Source of the DNA: Hyphomicrobiales bacterium
Lineage (GTDB): Bacteria; Pseudomonadota; Alphaproteobacteria; Rhizobiales; Rhizobiaceae
Length of the DNA: 35,852 bases
Assembly (NCBI GenBank): GCA_900467745.1
Contig: UBQW01000026.1
Location: forward strand, 1 to 35,852
Reading direction: 5' to 3'
Part shown: one piece after another, positions 1-7,531 of the stretch
Position numbering within the stretch: position 1 is the stretch's first letter
Layout: each line of letters begins with the position of its first letter
The notes under the pieces: model-generated
Databases searched by the model: none
What the model was told of the DNA's origin: nothing
What the model saw: the letters and a program-made list of their open reading frames with translations, nothing else
Program-made: the position numbers and the translations under genes

Positions 1-311
1 AATGGGGTCTAGATGTTGCTTTTTCAAACAGGTCGGGACCTTTTCGCCTGCGGAGAGCGGACCTTTTTACGAACCGGCGGCTCCGCTATCAGCATATTTA
101 GTTTACCGAAACGAATTCACCGTTGGCGAGTGTCAGATGGCGCAATTCATGGACCGCCTAACCTATGATCTTGCAGAAAGCCCGGGTTGACGCGACAGCG
201 CAAGAAGGCCGCGGATGCGCTTCGCGTGCTAGGATCGTGCTCCGACTACCTCCAATACGCGACGCGTTACACAATTCTCGGGCTCCCCTTCTTGATAGCT
301 GTGCGAGGAGT
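1..311. other. No recognisable gene
   Basis: Open frames here are short and have no ribosome binding site or familiar motif. The stretch may hold the promoter for the genes starting at 312 and 582, but I cannot place it. Confidence 0.4.
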
Positions 312-572
312 ATGAACTTGCAAGATTGGCGCATCCTAGACGCTGCGATAGCCCCGCTCGCTTGCATGTACGTCAAAGGGCTAGCCATCACCGATTCTGA
401 GGGCTCAAAGCGGCCAGTCGCTGTTTCGGCGGTTGATGGCGCTCTCGCAGTTCAACGACTCACGGCGCTACTGCGCCGCAGCCAGTTCTGTACGCTAGCG
501 GACGAGAGGTTTGATTTTGCTTCTTTAAAAGCATTCTTAACTGAAGCGTGCCCTTATATCCTATCGATTTAG
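312..572 (+). CDS. Small hypothetical protein (86 aa) upstream of FecR gene
   Basis: The frame is open from 165, but the ATG at 312 is the first with a purine-rich GAGGAG just before it; the spacing is very short. The stop lies 9 bases before the FecR start, so it could be the first gene of that operon. The product begins MNLQDWRILD, has no signal peptide or membrane segment, and I do not recognise the family. Its central part, around LAVQRLTALLRRSQFCTLADE, could form amphipathic helices. It may be a chance ORF, because codon use is not clearly better than in the other frames. Confidence 0.35.
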   Translation: MNLQDWRILDAAIAPLACMYVKGLAITDSEGSKRPVAVSAVDGALAVQRLTALLRRSQFCTLADERFDFASLKAFLTEACPYILSI

Positions 573-581
573 GGGAAGCGC

Positions 582-1535
582 ATGTCATTCGTCTTTCGTT
601 GGGTTTTTTTGGCGGTTGTTTTCTTGTCCGGTCAAGCCCATGCTGCCAATGATGACTGGGTTGTCGTCAAGGCCACAAGTCAGGTTAAGGTGACGCTCGA
701 TCAATCGACCTGGTCGGATGTCCATGTTGGAGATATAATTCCAAACAAGGCATGGCTGTCTACTGGACCTCGGGGGCGACTGCAGCTTACGCGAGGCGTC
801 GAAGCAATCTCGTTGCAACCGGACACACTCGCTTCAATCACAACGTCCGGATTCTTCTCCCGCAAGACTGAGATACTTCAGCAACTCGGTTCAATTGATT
901 TTGAGATTGAAAGGAGAAGTCAGCCTCACACGACCGTACAGACGCCGTTTTTGGCAGCCGTCGTTAAAGGAACCATCTTTCACGTGACGGTTGGCAAGAC
1001 CAAGGCATCCGTTTCAGTGGATCGGGGCCTGGTTGAAGTTACCTCATTTGCGAGCGGACAGCGGTCCAACATCGGTCCCCGTCAGAGTGCGGCTGTTGAT
1101 CGCAAGCAAGGGATGACGGTGTTGGGCCAAGTCGAACCATCCATTGTCAGTGTGCCGCGTTCGGCTGCGCGGATACCTGCGATCGCGCAAGTGAAGCCCA
1201 GCGAAGGACCGGTAAACGCTGGCCGCGCTTCGGTAGGTGAGGCCGCGTCTGATAGCAAAAGCAGCAACGCAAGTGGAAAAGGTAGCAGTAATGGAAACGC
1301 TGGCAGGTCCAACGGCAACGGCAGTGGAAATGGCAACAATGGCGGCGGCAACGGGAACGGCAGCGGTAGCGCCGGCAACGGAAACGGAAACGGAAACAGT
1401 GGCAACGGGAACGGCGGCGGCAACAACGGTGGTGGAAATGGGAACGGAAACAACGGCAACGGAAATGGTAACGGGGGTGCAAGCGGAAACGGAAACAGTG
1501 GCAATGGGAACGGCGGCAGGGGCAACAATAAGTGA
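582..1535 (+). CDS. Secreted FecR-domain protein with Gly/Asn-rich tail
   Basis: The 317-residue product starts with a signal peptide (hydrophobic core VFLAVVFLSG, cleavage near AHA-AN at residues 20-23), so it should be exported. Residues about 28-160 fit the FecR fold: a beta-rich stretch with VGDIIPNKAWLSTG, then TPFLAAVVKGTIFHV and SVDRGLVEV. The last ~95 residues are a low-complexity run of Gly, Asn and Ser built of GN and GNG units. This is a stand-alone periplasmic FecR domain, not the anti-sigma FecR with an N-terminal cytoplasmic part. The start has a good ribosome site (GGGGAAG, 5 bases upstream). The stop overlaps the GTG start of the CHASE2 gene, which implies translational coupling and a shared sensing role; FecR plus CHASE2 cyclase pairs are a known arrangement. 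The ligand is unknown. Confidence 0.85.
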   Translation: MSFVFRWVFLAVVFLSGQAHAANDDWVVVKATSQVKVTLDQSTWSDVHVGDIIPNKAWLSTGPRGRLQLTRGVEAISLQPDTLASITTSGFFSRKTEILQQLGSIDFEIERRSQPHTTVQTPFLAAVVKGTIFHVTVGKTKASVSVDRGLVEVTSFASGQRSNIGPRQSAAVDRKQGMTVLGQVEPSIVSVPRSAARIPAIAQVKPSEGPVNAGRASVGEAASDSKSSNASGKGSSNGNAGRSNGNGSGNGNNGGGNGNGSGSAGNGNGNGNSGNGNGGGNNGGGNGNGNNGNGNGNGGASGNGNSGNGNGGRGNNK

Positions 1536-4315
1536 TTGCCAAATCCAAGGCTCTCTGGAGGTCGCTAGGTAGTAGATCTGGGTCTGTTGTCCTTCGACTT
1601 GCGCTGATTGCCGCGATGATAGCTATACCGCTGGTCGCGCCCGGTATGTTTGTGGTGCAGAATTGGAACGACAACTTCGTCGCGAAGCGATTTCAAATGG
1701 CTCCGCGCACTGCCTCCGGAACGATCGCGTTTATAGCCATCGATAAAATGAGCTTGGACGCCGTAGGTACTTGGCCTTGGCCACGTGGCGTATACGCCGA
1801 ACTGATTGACCGGATTTCCGCTGCTGGCGCTGGTGACATTTTCATCGACGTCGACTTCAGCACACCTTCCCAGAAGTCCGAGGATAATAAGCTTGCTGCA
1901 GCTCTAGACCGAGCCGGTGGAAGTGTGCTCCTCCCTGTCTTTCGTCAGCAAATCACAGCTAAGGGTTCTGAAACCACTATCACCATGCCGATTGGCTTGT
2001 TCGCCGAGAAGTCATGGCCAGTGTTTGCAAATGTTGCATTGGAGCGGGATGGCAATGTTCGTCGCTTCTCGCTTGGAGAGAAATCTGATGCTGTCTCTAC
2101 GCAATCTGCTGCGGCTACTTTGGCGAAAACCGACAGGCATACCGGGACGGCGTTGATAGATTTTTCGATACGCCCGGATACCGTCCCGACGTTCTCATTG
2201 TCCGACGTGCTGAAAGGCCACTTGGGCGCCGATGCGCTGAGGGGTCGGTCGATTGTTGTTGGAGCCTCGGCCACTGAACTGAAGGACATCTTCGCCGTTC
2301 CGATTTATGGCGTCTTGGCTGGTCCAATGATCCATGTTCTCGCAGCCGAAACCTTGTTGCAGAATAGGGACCTTCGCACCTTCAACCAAATGCCCCTTGA
2401 GTTGTTTTTCTCTGCGGTGCTGATTGTGGTTGCACTCACCTGGCGCTCGATCGGCATCGCAAGCTGGGTAATTCTTACGGGAACGTTAGGACTGCTGATC
2501 GAAATCGGCGCGTTTCTTCTTCAGGAGGAGTGCGGTATCATCATTGGAACGGCTGTACCCTGCTTGATCTTGTTGCTCTCCTTTCTGATGTTTCTCAATG
2601 AACGGCTCGATCTCGGCCAAATGCTCATGGTCGTCGCAATCGTCGAGAGGAGAAATACCCGGCGGTTGATGGCACGGATCATTCAAGATAGTTCCGACGG
2701 TGTCATCGCGTTTGACAGTAGTCTTAAAATTATTGAAGCCAGCCAGTCGGCCAGGCAGCTATTCAACGCACAGGTCGGTAACGATGTCTTCTCCGACACC
2801 GATCCCTCCGTTGTTGAAGCAGTGAAAATCCTCATCGCGAGATATTGCGCCGATCCTTCGAAAATTCATTCGACAACTACGGAGTTCGCGACGCAGGTCG
2901 GCGCGAAGACGGTTCATCTCGAGGCAGTCACAACGATCTCGCCGAACGAGCGAACTGACGCTACTCGACATGATGCCGGTTTTGCTGGTTGCCTCATTTT
3001 AAGAGATGTGACAGCTCGTCGAATGTATCATGAGCGGCTGCGATACCTAGCGGAACACGATGAACTCACTGGCCTTCTCAATCGTCGCGAGTTCGCCTCC
3101 CGCCTCGACGTGTTCGCGGAGAAGTACCAAATCGCGGTGCTCGACGTCGAGCGATTTTCTGGGGTTTGCGCGACCCTTGGTCGAGACACCGGCGACGACG
3201 TATTGAGGGCTATAGCCACCCGCCTGCGTTCAGAGTTCGGCGAGAGCCTCATAGCCCGATTGGCCGGAGATGTTTTTGCAGTCGCTTTGAGTTCGGTTGA
3301 GCTTGAAGCTGTTGAACGTGTCGCGTCGAGGCTTCTCGATCTGTTTAAAAATCCCATCGCAGTTGGTGTGACTTCGGTCCCGGTCGGTATTCGAGTGGGT
3401 GTTGCTCAGGTCGCTAATGACAGTGCTGAGAACCGCGTTAGGGACGCCGAGTCCGCGCTTGATTTGGTACGCGCTGCGCCGGGTCGCCGATGGGCGCTAT
3501 ATGATCCCGCTTCGGCCGTTCGCCAAGCGCGAGCGCGGCGTTTGGAAGCTGACATGCGAGAGGCACTCCTACAAAGACAATTCTTCTTGTTATACCAACC
3601 GCAAATCGAACTCGCCACTGGCCGGCTGATCGGCGCTGAGGCTCTTATCCGGTGGAAGCATCCGGAGTTTGGTTTGATTTCGCCTGTTGAATTCATCCCG
3701 ATCGCAGAGTCCACCGGGCTTATATGCGAAATGGGGCGCTGGACAGCGATCGAAGCGTGCACAGAGGCAGCCGATTGGCCAGCCGACCTTTCTGTGGCCG
3801 TCAACGTGTCCCCGGTTCAGTTCGCACGTTCCGACGTCGAAGCAATAGTTCAGGAGGCTATAGCCGCTTCAGGCTTGGCTGCGTCGCGTCTTTGTCTCGA
3901 GCTGACTGAATCCACTTTTCTGGAGCAAGGCGGACCAACAATCGAGAAAATGAGCAGATTGAGAAAAGCAGGAATATCCATAGCACTTGACGATTTCGGC
4001 ACTGGGTACTCGTCAATGAGCTACCTGGCCTCCCTTCCCCTGGATAAACTGAAAATCGACCAGTCTTTCGTGCGGCTAATGAACGCCGATGAGGGTGTTC
4101 TGGAAATTGTCAAAGCTGTTGTTTCGCTGGCGCATGGGCTGAAGCTCGATGTCGTCGCGGAGGGCGTCGAAAGTGAGGCTGAGGTGGAAACGCTGCGACG
4201 GCTCGGATGCGAAACGGGCCAAGGCTATCTTTTTGGAAAGCCACAGCCAGCACCAGGGTTGTTTACGCGTAAGACCACAAGTCACGCCGTTGCACGCCAA
4301 GACGTGAGGTCGTAG
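1532..4315 (+). CDS. CHASE2-PAS-GGDEF-EAL signalling protein, likely c-di-GMP phosphodiesterase
   Basis: A 927-residue inner-membrane protein. Residues ~14-36 form one membrane helix, ~40-285 a periplasmic CHASE2 sensor (FIAIDKMSLDAVGTWPWPR, then FSDVLKGH-like and VVGASATELKD segments), and ~288-355 three closely spaced helices. A PAS-like domain follows (~385-490), then GGDEF (~505-655) and EAL (~670-915). The GGDEF signature reads AGDVF at residues 578-582, so cyclase activity is doubtful. The EAL domain keeps EALIRW (703-708), DDFGTGYSS, KLKIDQSFV and AEGVES, the metal and catalytic positions of active phosphodiesterases. It starts with GTG inside the FecR stop (GTGA overlap). I infer that the FecR protein and CHASE2 sense an envelope signal and set c-di-GMP hydrolysis. 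Confidence 0.9.
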   Translation: MIAKSKALWRSLGSRSGSVVLRLALIAAMIAIPLVAPGMFVVQNWNDNFVAKRFQMAPRTASGTIAFIAIDKMSLDAVGTWPWPRGVYAELIDRISAAGAGDIFIDVDFSTPSQKSEDNKLAAALDRAGGSVLLPVFRQQITAKGSETTITMPIGLFAEKSWPVFANVALERDGNVRRFSLGEKSDAVSTQSAAATLAKTDRHTGTALIDFSIRPDTVPTFSLSDVLKGHLGADALRGRSIVVGASATELKDIFAVPIYGVLAGPMIHVLAAETLLQNRDLRTFNQMPLELFFSAVLIVVALTWRSIGIASWVILTGTLGLLIEIGAFLLQEECGIIIGTAVPCLILLLSFLMFLNERLDLGQMLMVVAIVERRNTRRLMARIIQDSSDGVIAFDSSLKIIEASQSARQLFNAQVGNDVFSDTDPSVVEAVKILIARYCADPSKIHSTTTEFATQVGAKTVHLEAVTTISPNERTDATRHDAGFAGCLILRDVTARRMYHERLRYLAEHDELTGLLNRREFASRLDVFAEKYQIAVLDVERFSGVCATLGRDTGDDVLRAIATRLRSEFGESLIARLAGDVFAVALSSVELEAVERVASRLLDLFKNPIAVGVTSVPVGIRVGVAQVANDSAENRVRDAESALDLVRAAPGRRWALYDPASAVRQARARRLEADMREALLQRQFFLLYQPQIELATGRLIGAEALIRWKHPEFGLISPVEFIPIAESTGLICEMGRWTAIEACTEAADWPADLSVAVNVSPVQFARSDVEAIVQEAIAASGLAASRLCLELTESTFLEQGGPTIEKMSRLRKAGISIALDDFGTGYSSMSYLASLPLDKLKIDQSFVRLMNADEGVLEIVKAVVSLAHGLKLDVVAEGVESEAEVETLRRLGCETGQGYLFGKPQPAPGLFTRKTTSHAVARQDVRS

Positions 4316-4838
4316 CGATTGCACTAATACGACCGATTAAGATATGCTCATTCTTTTCGATTTCCATTAGAGAAAGCTACCGCACGGCTGTTCTCGCCGT
4401 GTCCAACAATCAGCCATTTCCCTCGGAAATGGTCACGACGGCCGCCGGTTACTGCGTCAGGCTGCAGGCCAGCACTATGATCATGAGGCAAGATTACCGC
4501 AAATAAAAAACTGGGATTGTTCACACTTCGTGCGGTCGGAGAAGTTTGCGCCGACCATAGCTCGTAAAGCGTTCCAGTGGCGATGTGCACATGATTGGTG
4601 AGCCGCGGGTCAAGTGTCATTCTTGGTTTGCCGCGGGCGCCCGGTTCCAACCACAGCGGCCTGCCTCGCTCGCCGCTCACGAATGTCTGCGAGAGCACTA
4701 TCGACAAGCGGCGCGTCACTAGAAACGACTGCGCCAAGTTGATTGGCCTTTTCTTCCGACGACGGACGTTTATTCTGTCGCTTTTGTTTATCAATGTTCG
4801 GCATATCTGGCCCCCATTTGTGCGGTGTTATAGCGTCT
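4316..4838. other. Intergenic region, at most one very small ORF
   Basis: About 520 bases after the CHASE2 gene hold no protein I recognise. The only candidate is the 64-residue minus-strand frame listed separately. No terminator with a clear T-run was found after the CHASE2 stop. Confidence 0.4.
4610..4804 (-). CDS. Possible small basic protein (64 aa)
   Basis: The minus-strand ATG at 4804 is preceded by GGGGGCC at ribosome-site spacing and opens a 64-residue frame (MPNIDKQKRQNKRPSSEEKA...). It is rich in Lys, Arg and Glu, with a C-terminal ADIRERRARQAA segment. It lies just downstream of the DUF2156-like remnant on the same strand. I do not recognise the family, and no membrane segment or motif is visible. 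It could be a chance frame in decayed DNA. Confidence 0.3.
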   Translation of the reverse strand: MPNIDKQKRQNKRPSSEEKANQLGAVVSSDAPLVDSALADIRERRARQAAVVGTGRPRQTKNDT

Positions 4839-5324
4839 TTAAAAGGCGAGGGAAGGGTGATCAATTTCCACGAGGGTTCTTCGTTTGAATGCCATGAACA
4901 TCGGCTGCTCTTTGCCGTGGAAACGCCGTTTAAAGGCTGCTTGGCCCTGGAGGTTGAAGATCTTCTCGTTGATGCGTTCGGAACTGAATGCACGTTGGAA
5001 CAGAGACCTCCAGATCCGGCTTTCCGCGAGCCCGCTGGCAGCGTTTGCCGCCAAAGGCGACAAACCGAGCGTAACGAGCGTTCTTCCTTCCTCGCGAAAC
5101 CGATCGTTCGCAAACTTCGTCAGACCCACCTCGGCATGAGGCGTCGTGCCCGTGAGCTTTCTCTTGAAGGCGGCTGTGTACCCTGTCACCTTGCCGTTTG
5201 AAAAGATCCGGTCAAAGTCAAGGATCGCGACGGGTTTCCCCTCTGGATCAATAATGACGAAGCGGCGCATGCGGGGTTCAAGATCGGTTAGAAACGGCCC
5301 ATTGATCGCGGGTCGACGATCCAA
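4839..5324 (-). pseudogene. Remnant of DUF2156 / lysyl-phosphatidylglycerol synthase-like domain
   Basis: The 161-residue frame contains a run typical, as I recall, of the C-terminal DUF2156 (MprF synthase-like) acyltransferase fold: FVIIDPEGKPVAILDFDRIF, GYTAAFKRK, HAEVGLTKFANDRFREEG, VTLGLSPLA and FNLQGQAAFKRRFHGKEQP. Family members normally have a longer N-terminal half with membrane helices or a first GNAT lobe. Here the upstream frame gives no such sequence and has no ribosome site, and the C-terminus changes abruptly after FMAFKRRT. I therefore read it as a truncated, probably inactive fragment. Another GNAT-like family is possible. Confidence 0.5.
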
Positions 5325-5326
5325 AT

Positions 5327-5369
5327 TCAGTTCTATAAAGCCACAGAAGAACTGAGGGGCAAGAGCCCC
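5327..5369. terminator. Two adjacent hairpins downstream of the response regulator gene
   Basis: TCAGTTCT (5327-5334) pairs with AGAACTGA (5348-5355), and directly next to it GGGGC-AAGA-GCCCC (5356-5369) forms a second short hairpin. They lie 70 bases beyond the stop of the minus-strand response regulator gene and may end its transcript. Neither has a strong T-run, so an intrinsic terminator is only possible. Confidence 0.35.
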
Positions 5370-5436
5370 CCGCTTCCTGACCGCGTCGCCAGAATGCGGA
5401 GATTACCGAAGTTGTTTCTAAGCGCTAGTCGTTGCA

Positions 5437-6105
5437 TTACCGCTCTTTTTGCAGAACCTTGACCTGATGCGAACTCGGCGCGCCTGCGATGCCACGCCAG
5501 CGAAGCGCAGCCTCGGTTCTGTTCGTAACACTTAGCTTCTTCAACACCTCAGTCATATGGTGCTTTACCGTCTTCTCCTGAACGACGATGCGGGACGCAA
5601 TCTGCTTGTTGGTGAGGCCCTCGGCCACCAATGCGATGATTTCTCTCTCGCGTTCAGTCAGTGTGCGTCGCAAAGTGGACTGATTGGCCAGCGTGACTGT
5701 CACCTTAGCTGACATGGACGCAGATAGATATCGGCTGCCATGGACGACCTGGCGTATCGCTTTTATGAGCTCCTGGATCCCAACGCCTTTGACCACGTAG
5801 CCCCTGGCCCCGCGCCGTAGCGATGCGGCCAGCATCTCGATCTCTTCGCTGGCGGTTAGCATCACAACCTTTGTCGAAGGACTAGCCGCCAGGATTCCCC
5901 CGATCATGTCGAGGCCGCCTCCACCTGGAATTGATATGTCAAGCAGAAGAACTTCCGGCTGAAACCCGGCGGCGAGCGCGATTGCTTCCTGTGCAGTTTC
6001 ACCCTGCCCAACAATTGCGATGTCGTCATATCTCAACAGAGCGCTTGAGACACCCTCGCGAAACAACGGATGATCATCGATGACGGCGACAGTTATCACA
6101 TTCAA
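5437..6105 (-). CDS. NarL/FixJ-type response regulator (REC + LuxR HTH)
   Basis: The 222-residue protein has an N-terminal receiver domain with the acidic pair D10-D11, phosphoacceptor D56 in LLLDIS, T84 and K106 (YVVKG). A LuxR-type helix-turn-helix follows at ~148-208 (LTEREREIIALVAEGLTNKQ, then VQEKTVKHHMTEVLKKL). All residues needed for phosphorylation are present, so it should be a phosphorylation-controlled DNA-binding regulator. Its ATG overlaps the stop of the upstream 98-residue gene by 4 bases, so the two are translationally coupled. No histidine kinase gene lies nearby, which makes it an orphan in this window; its targets are unknown. Confidence 0.92.
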   Translation of the reverse strand: MNVITVAVIDDHPLFREGVSSALLRYDDIAIVGQGETAQEAIALAAGFQPEVLLLDISIPGGGGLDMIGGILAASPSTKVVMLTASEEIEMLAASLRRGARGYVVKGVGIQELIKAIRQVVHGSRYLSASMSAKVTVTLANQSTLRRTLTEREREIIALVAEGLTNKQIASRIVVQEKTVKHHMTEVLKKLSVTNRTEAALRWRGIAGAPSSHQVKVLQKER

Positions 6106-6398
6106 CGCGGCGTTCCCAGCCGGTTGGATTGATCAACACCAGTCCCGGCACGATTGTTGTTCTCAGTGATGGCGCGCGCGACCTCGCGCTCGAGATCGAG
6201 GCAAGTCCTCACATATTCCTGGAAGAGGTCTTCCTGAGATGGGCTAACCCTCATGACCTCACGAAATTCAATAGAGAGCTCATAGGCTTCGAAAAGATCC
6301 AGATGCCAAGGAAGGACCGTGTTCATGATACGGCTGCGCAGCTTTGGTAGCCGCAGGGCTAATCGCCGACGTCCCAGTTCCCGTTTCTTGCTACGCAT
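6102..6398 (-). CDS. Small hypothetical protein coupled to the response regulator (98 aa)
   Basis: The frame is open from 6524, but the ATG at 6398 has a clear ribosome site (CGGAG, 7 bases upstream), giving a 98-residue product beginning MRSKKRELGR. The first 25 residues are very basic. The middle (LDLFEAYELSIEFREVM, LFQEYVRTCLDLEREV) looks helical and acidic. The stop overlaps the response regulator start (ATGA). No known domain is recognised. The fixed coupling suggests a partner role, perhaps modulating the regulator or replacing a missing kinase input, but that is inference from position only. Confidence 0.65.
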   Translation of the reverse strand: MRSKKRELGRRRLALRLPKLRSRIMNTVLPWHLDLFEAYELSIEFREVMRVSPSQEDLFQEYVRTCLDLEREVARAITENNNRAGTGVDQSNRLGTPR

Positions 6399-6602
6399 GA
6401 TCGAACTCCGAGCTTGGGTGTCAGAATAACGCCGGGTTCCAGTTCCGTCTTCGGACCATAGTCTGAGCCCACCGGGCCTGAGCGGCCGCACGAACCGCTG
6501 CGCCCTGTACGGTGCCGTACACACCGCGTCAACCGGACTAAAGTCCCATTTTCATTCGCGGTGATTGTTGTAGCAATCGAAGGCTAAAGGGGAGGGGAGC
6601 TA

Positions 6603-6902
6603 ATGACGCTCGCCATAGATATCCGCGAAGCCTGTTCAGTACTACCACAACTCGGGCTTCAAGATCGACACGATCTGATCAACCGGATTTTGTGTGAACT
6701 GGAAACCTACAGCCGAACATCACTGGTTGCCGTATCGCCGGATCGTCGGATCTGGATTGACACGCTAATTTTGACTGTCCAAACCACGATCGATGACATA
6801 GCACTCATGCGGACGTCTGAGCTCCTGAACGTGCTCGTTGAGTTCGAGAGGCTGTTGGAAATGCTTGGACATAGTGCGCAGCTACCAACAATGCTTCATT
6901 GA
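6603..6902 (+). CDS. Hypothetical protein (99 aa), divergent from the response regulator pair
   Basis: A strong ribosome site (GGGGAGGGGAGC) precedes the ATG. The 99-residue product (MTLAIDIREACSVLPQLGLQ...) has no signal peptide. It is predicted mostly helical, with leucine-rich stretches such as IALMRTSELLNVLVEFERLL. The family is not recognised. It is transcribed away from the 98-residue/response-regulator pair across a ~200-base gap that could carry a shared control region. Confidence 0.6.
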   Translation: MTLAIDIREACSVLPQLGLQDRHDLINRILCELETYSRTSLVAVSPDRRIWIDTLILTVQTTIDDIALMRTSELLNVLVEFERLLEMLGHSAQLPTMLH

Positions 6903-7352
6903 CAGTCGCACAGTGGAAGCCGTGCCAACCTCTCCCGACGAATAGTTCGACGCTACTATGATGCTGCGCCGTAGACGCGTCCGCGGCTGGACATTGAGCC
7001 GCTTCACGAGCCAGTAAATGGTGTGACTTAGACGAAGGTCGTAAAGGTTTCTCGACTGAAGTCCCGGGGTCTGGAACAGACCGTTTGATCGAACTATTAC
7101 CAAAGATAGACATTTTGGATCATTCCCCACGTCGGCGAATACCATAGTGTTCATAGCGGGGAACGACGGCGAAGCCATTCGGGTTCTCGACGAGACAGTC
7201 TCTCTGCTGTATGTCTGTACAGAGCCAAACCGTTCCCTTGGGTCATCGATACGGCTATAACGGATGCTAGTTCGGCATTCGGGAGAGGTCGTTGTGCAAG
7301 GCCGGACACGCGTGCGGTCTTTTGTCCTTTTAGAGAGATCTGGAGGCCAAAA
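6903..7352. other. Non-coding stretch between small genes
   Basis: About 450 bases with only short overlapping frames and no ribosome sites. I see no tRNA, repeat or strong hairpin. It probably contains the promoter of the small gene at 7353. Confidence 0.4.
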
Positions 7353-7515
7353 ATGCCTCAGACATATTCAAAGCTTCGGCAGCAGGCGGAGAACGCCTTT
7401 CAAAAAAACGCAAGCCGTCATTCCTGTCGACGATCAATTATCCAAGAATGATACCGACGCAGACACTTTCGCAGCGGGATACTCTTTGATATACCGTCCT
7501 TCGAAAAAGGTATAA
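7353..7515 (+). pseudogene. Tiny gene with a frame break at an A7 run (53 aa if read through)
   Basis: GGAGG sits 6 bases before the ATG at 7353. The frame starts MPQTYSKLRQQAENAF and reaches a run of seven A (7402-7408). In the annotated frame it then stops after 32 residues. If one A is skipped, reading continues QKTQAVIPVDDQLSKND... to a TAA at 7515, giving 53 residues. The sequence before and after the run both look coding (charged helix, then a DTDADTFAAGYS tail). The stop is 16 bases before the nucleotidyltransferase gene, so they may form an operon. It could be a sequencing error, a recent mutation, or slippage on the A-run. The product family is not recognised with confidence. Confidence 0.45.
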
Positions 7516-7531
7516 CGCCGTTGGTGTCACG

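Noticed and set aside
1082..1528. Long minus-strand frame very rich in Pro and Leu
   Set aside because: It is the antisense of the FecR Gly/Asn repeat tail; the composition follows from the repeats and there is no ribosome site.
1260..1535. Repetitive ggcaacgg-type DNA that could suggest a CRISPR or tandem-repeat array
   Set aside because: The units are codon repeats of a low-complexity protein tail without spacers of constant length.
4348..4794. 148-residue minus-strand frame
   Set aside because: No ribosome site or family motif; it overlaps a better-supported small ORF start and looks random.
7264..7515. 83-residue frame starting at 7264
   Set aside because: Its last 37 residues are the second part of the frameshifted small gene starting at 7353; the first part has no support.
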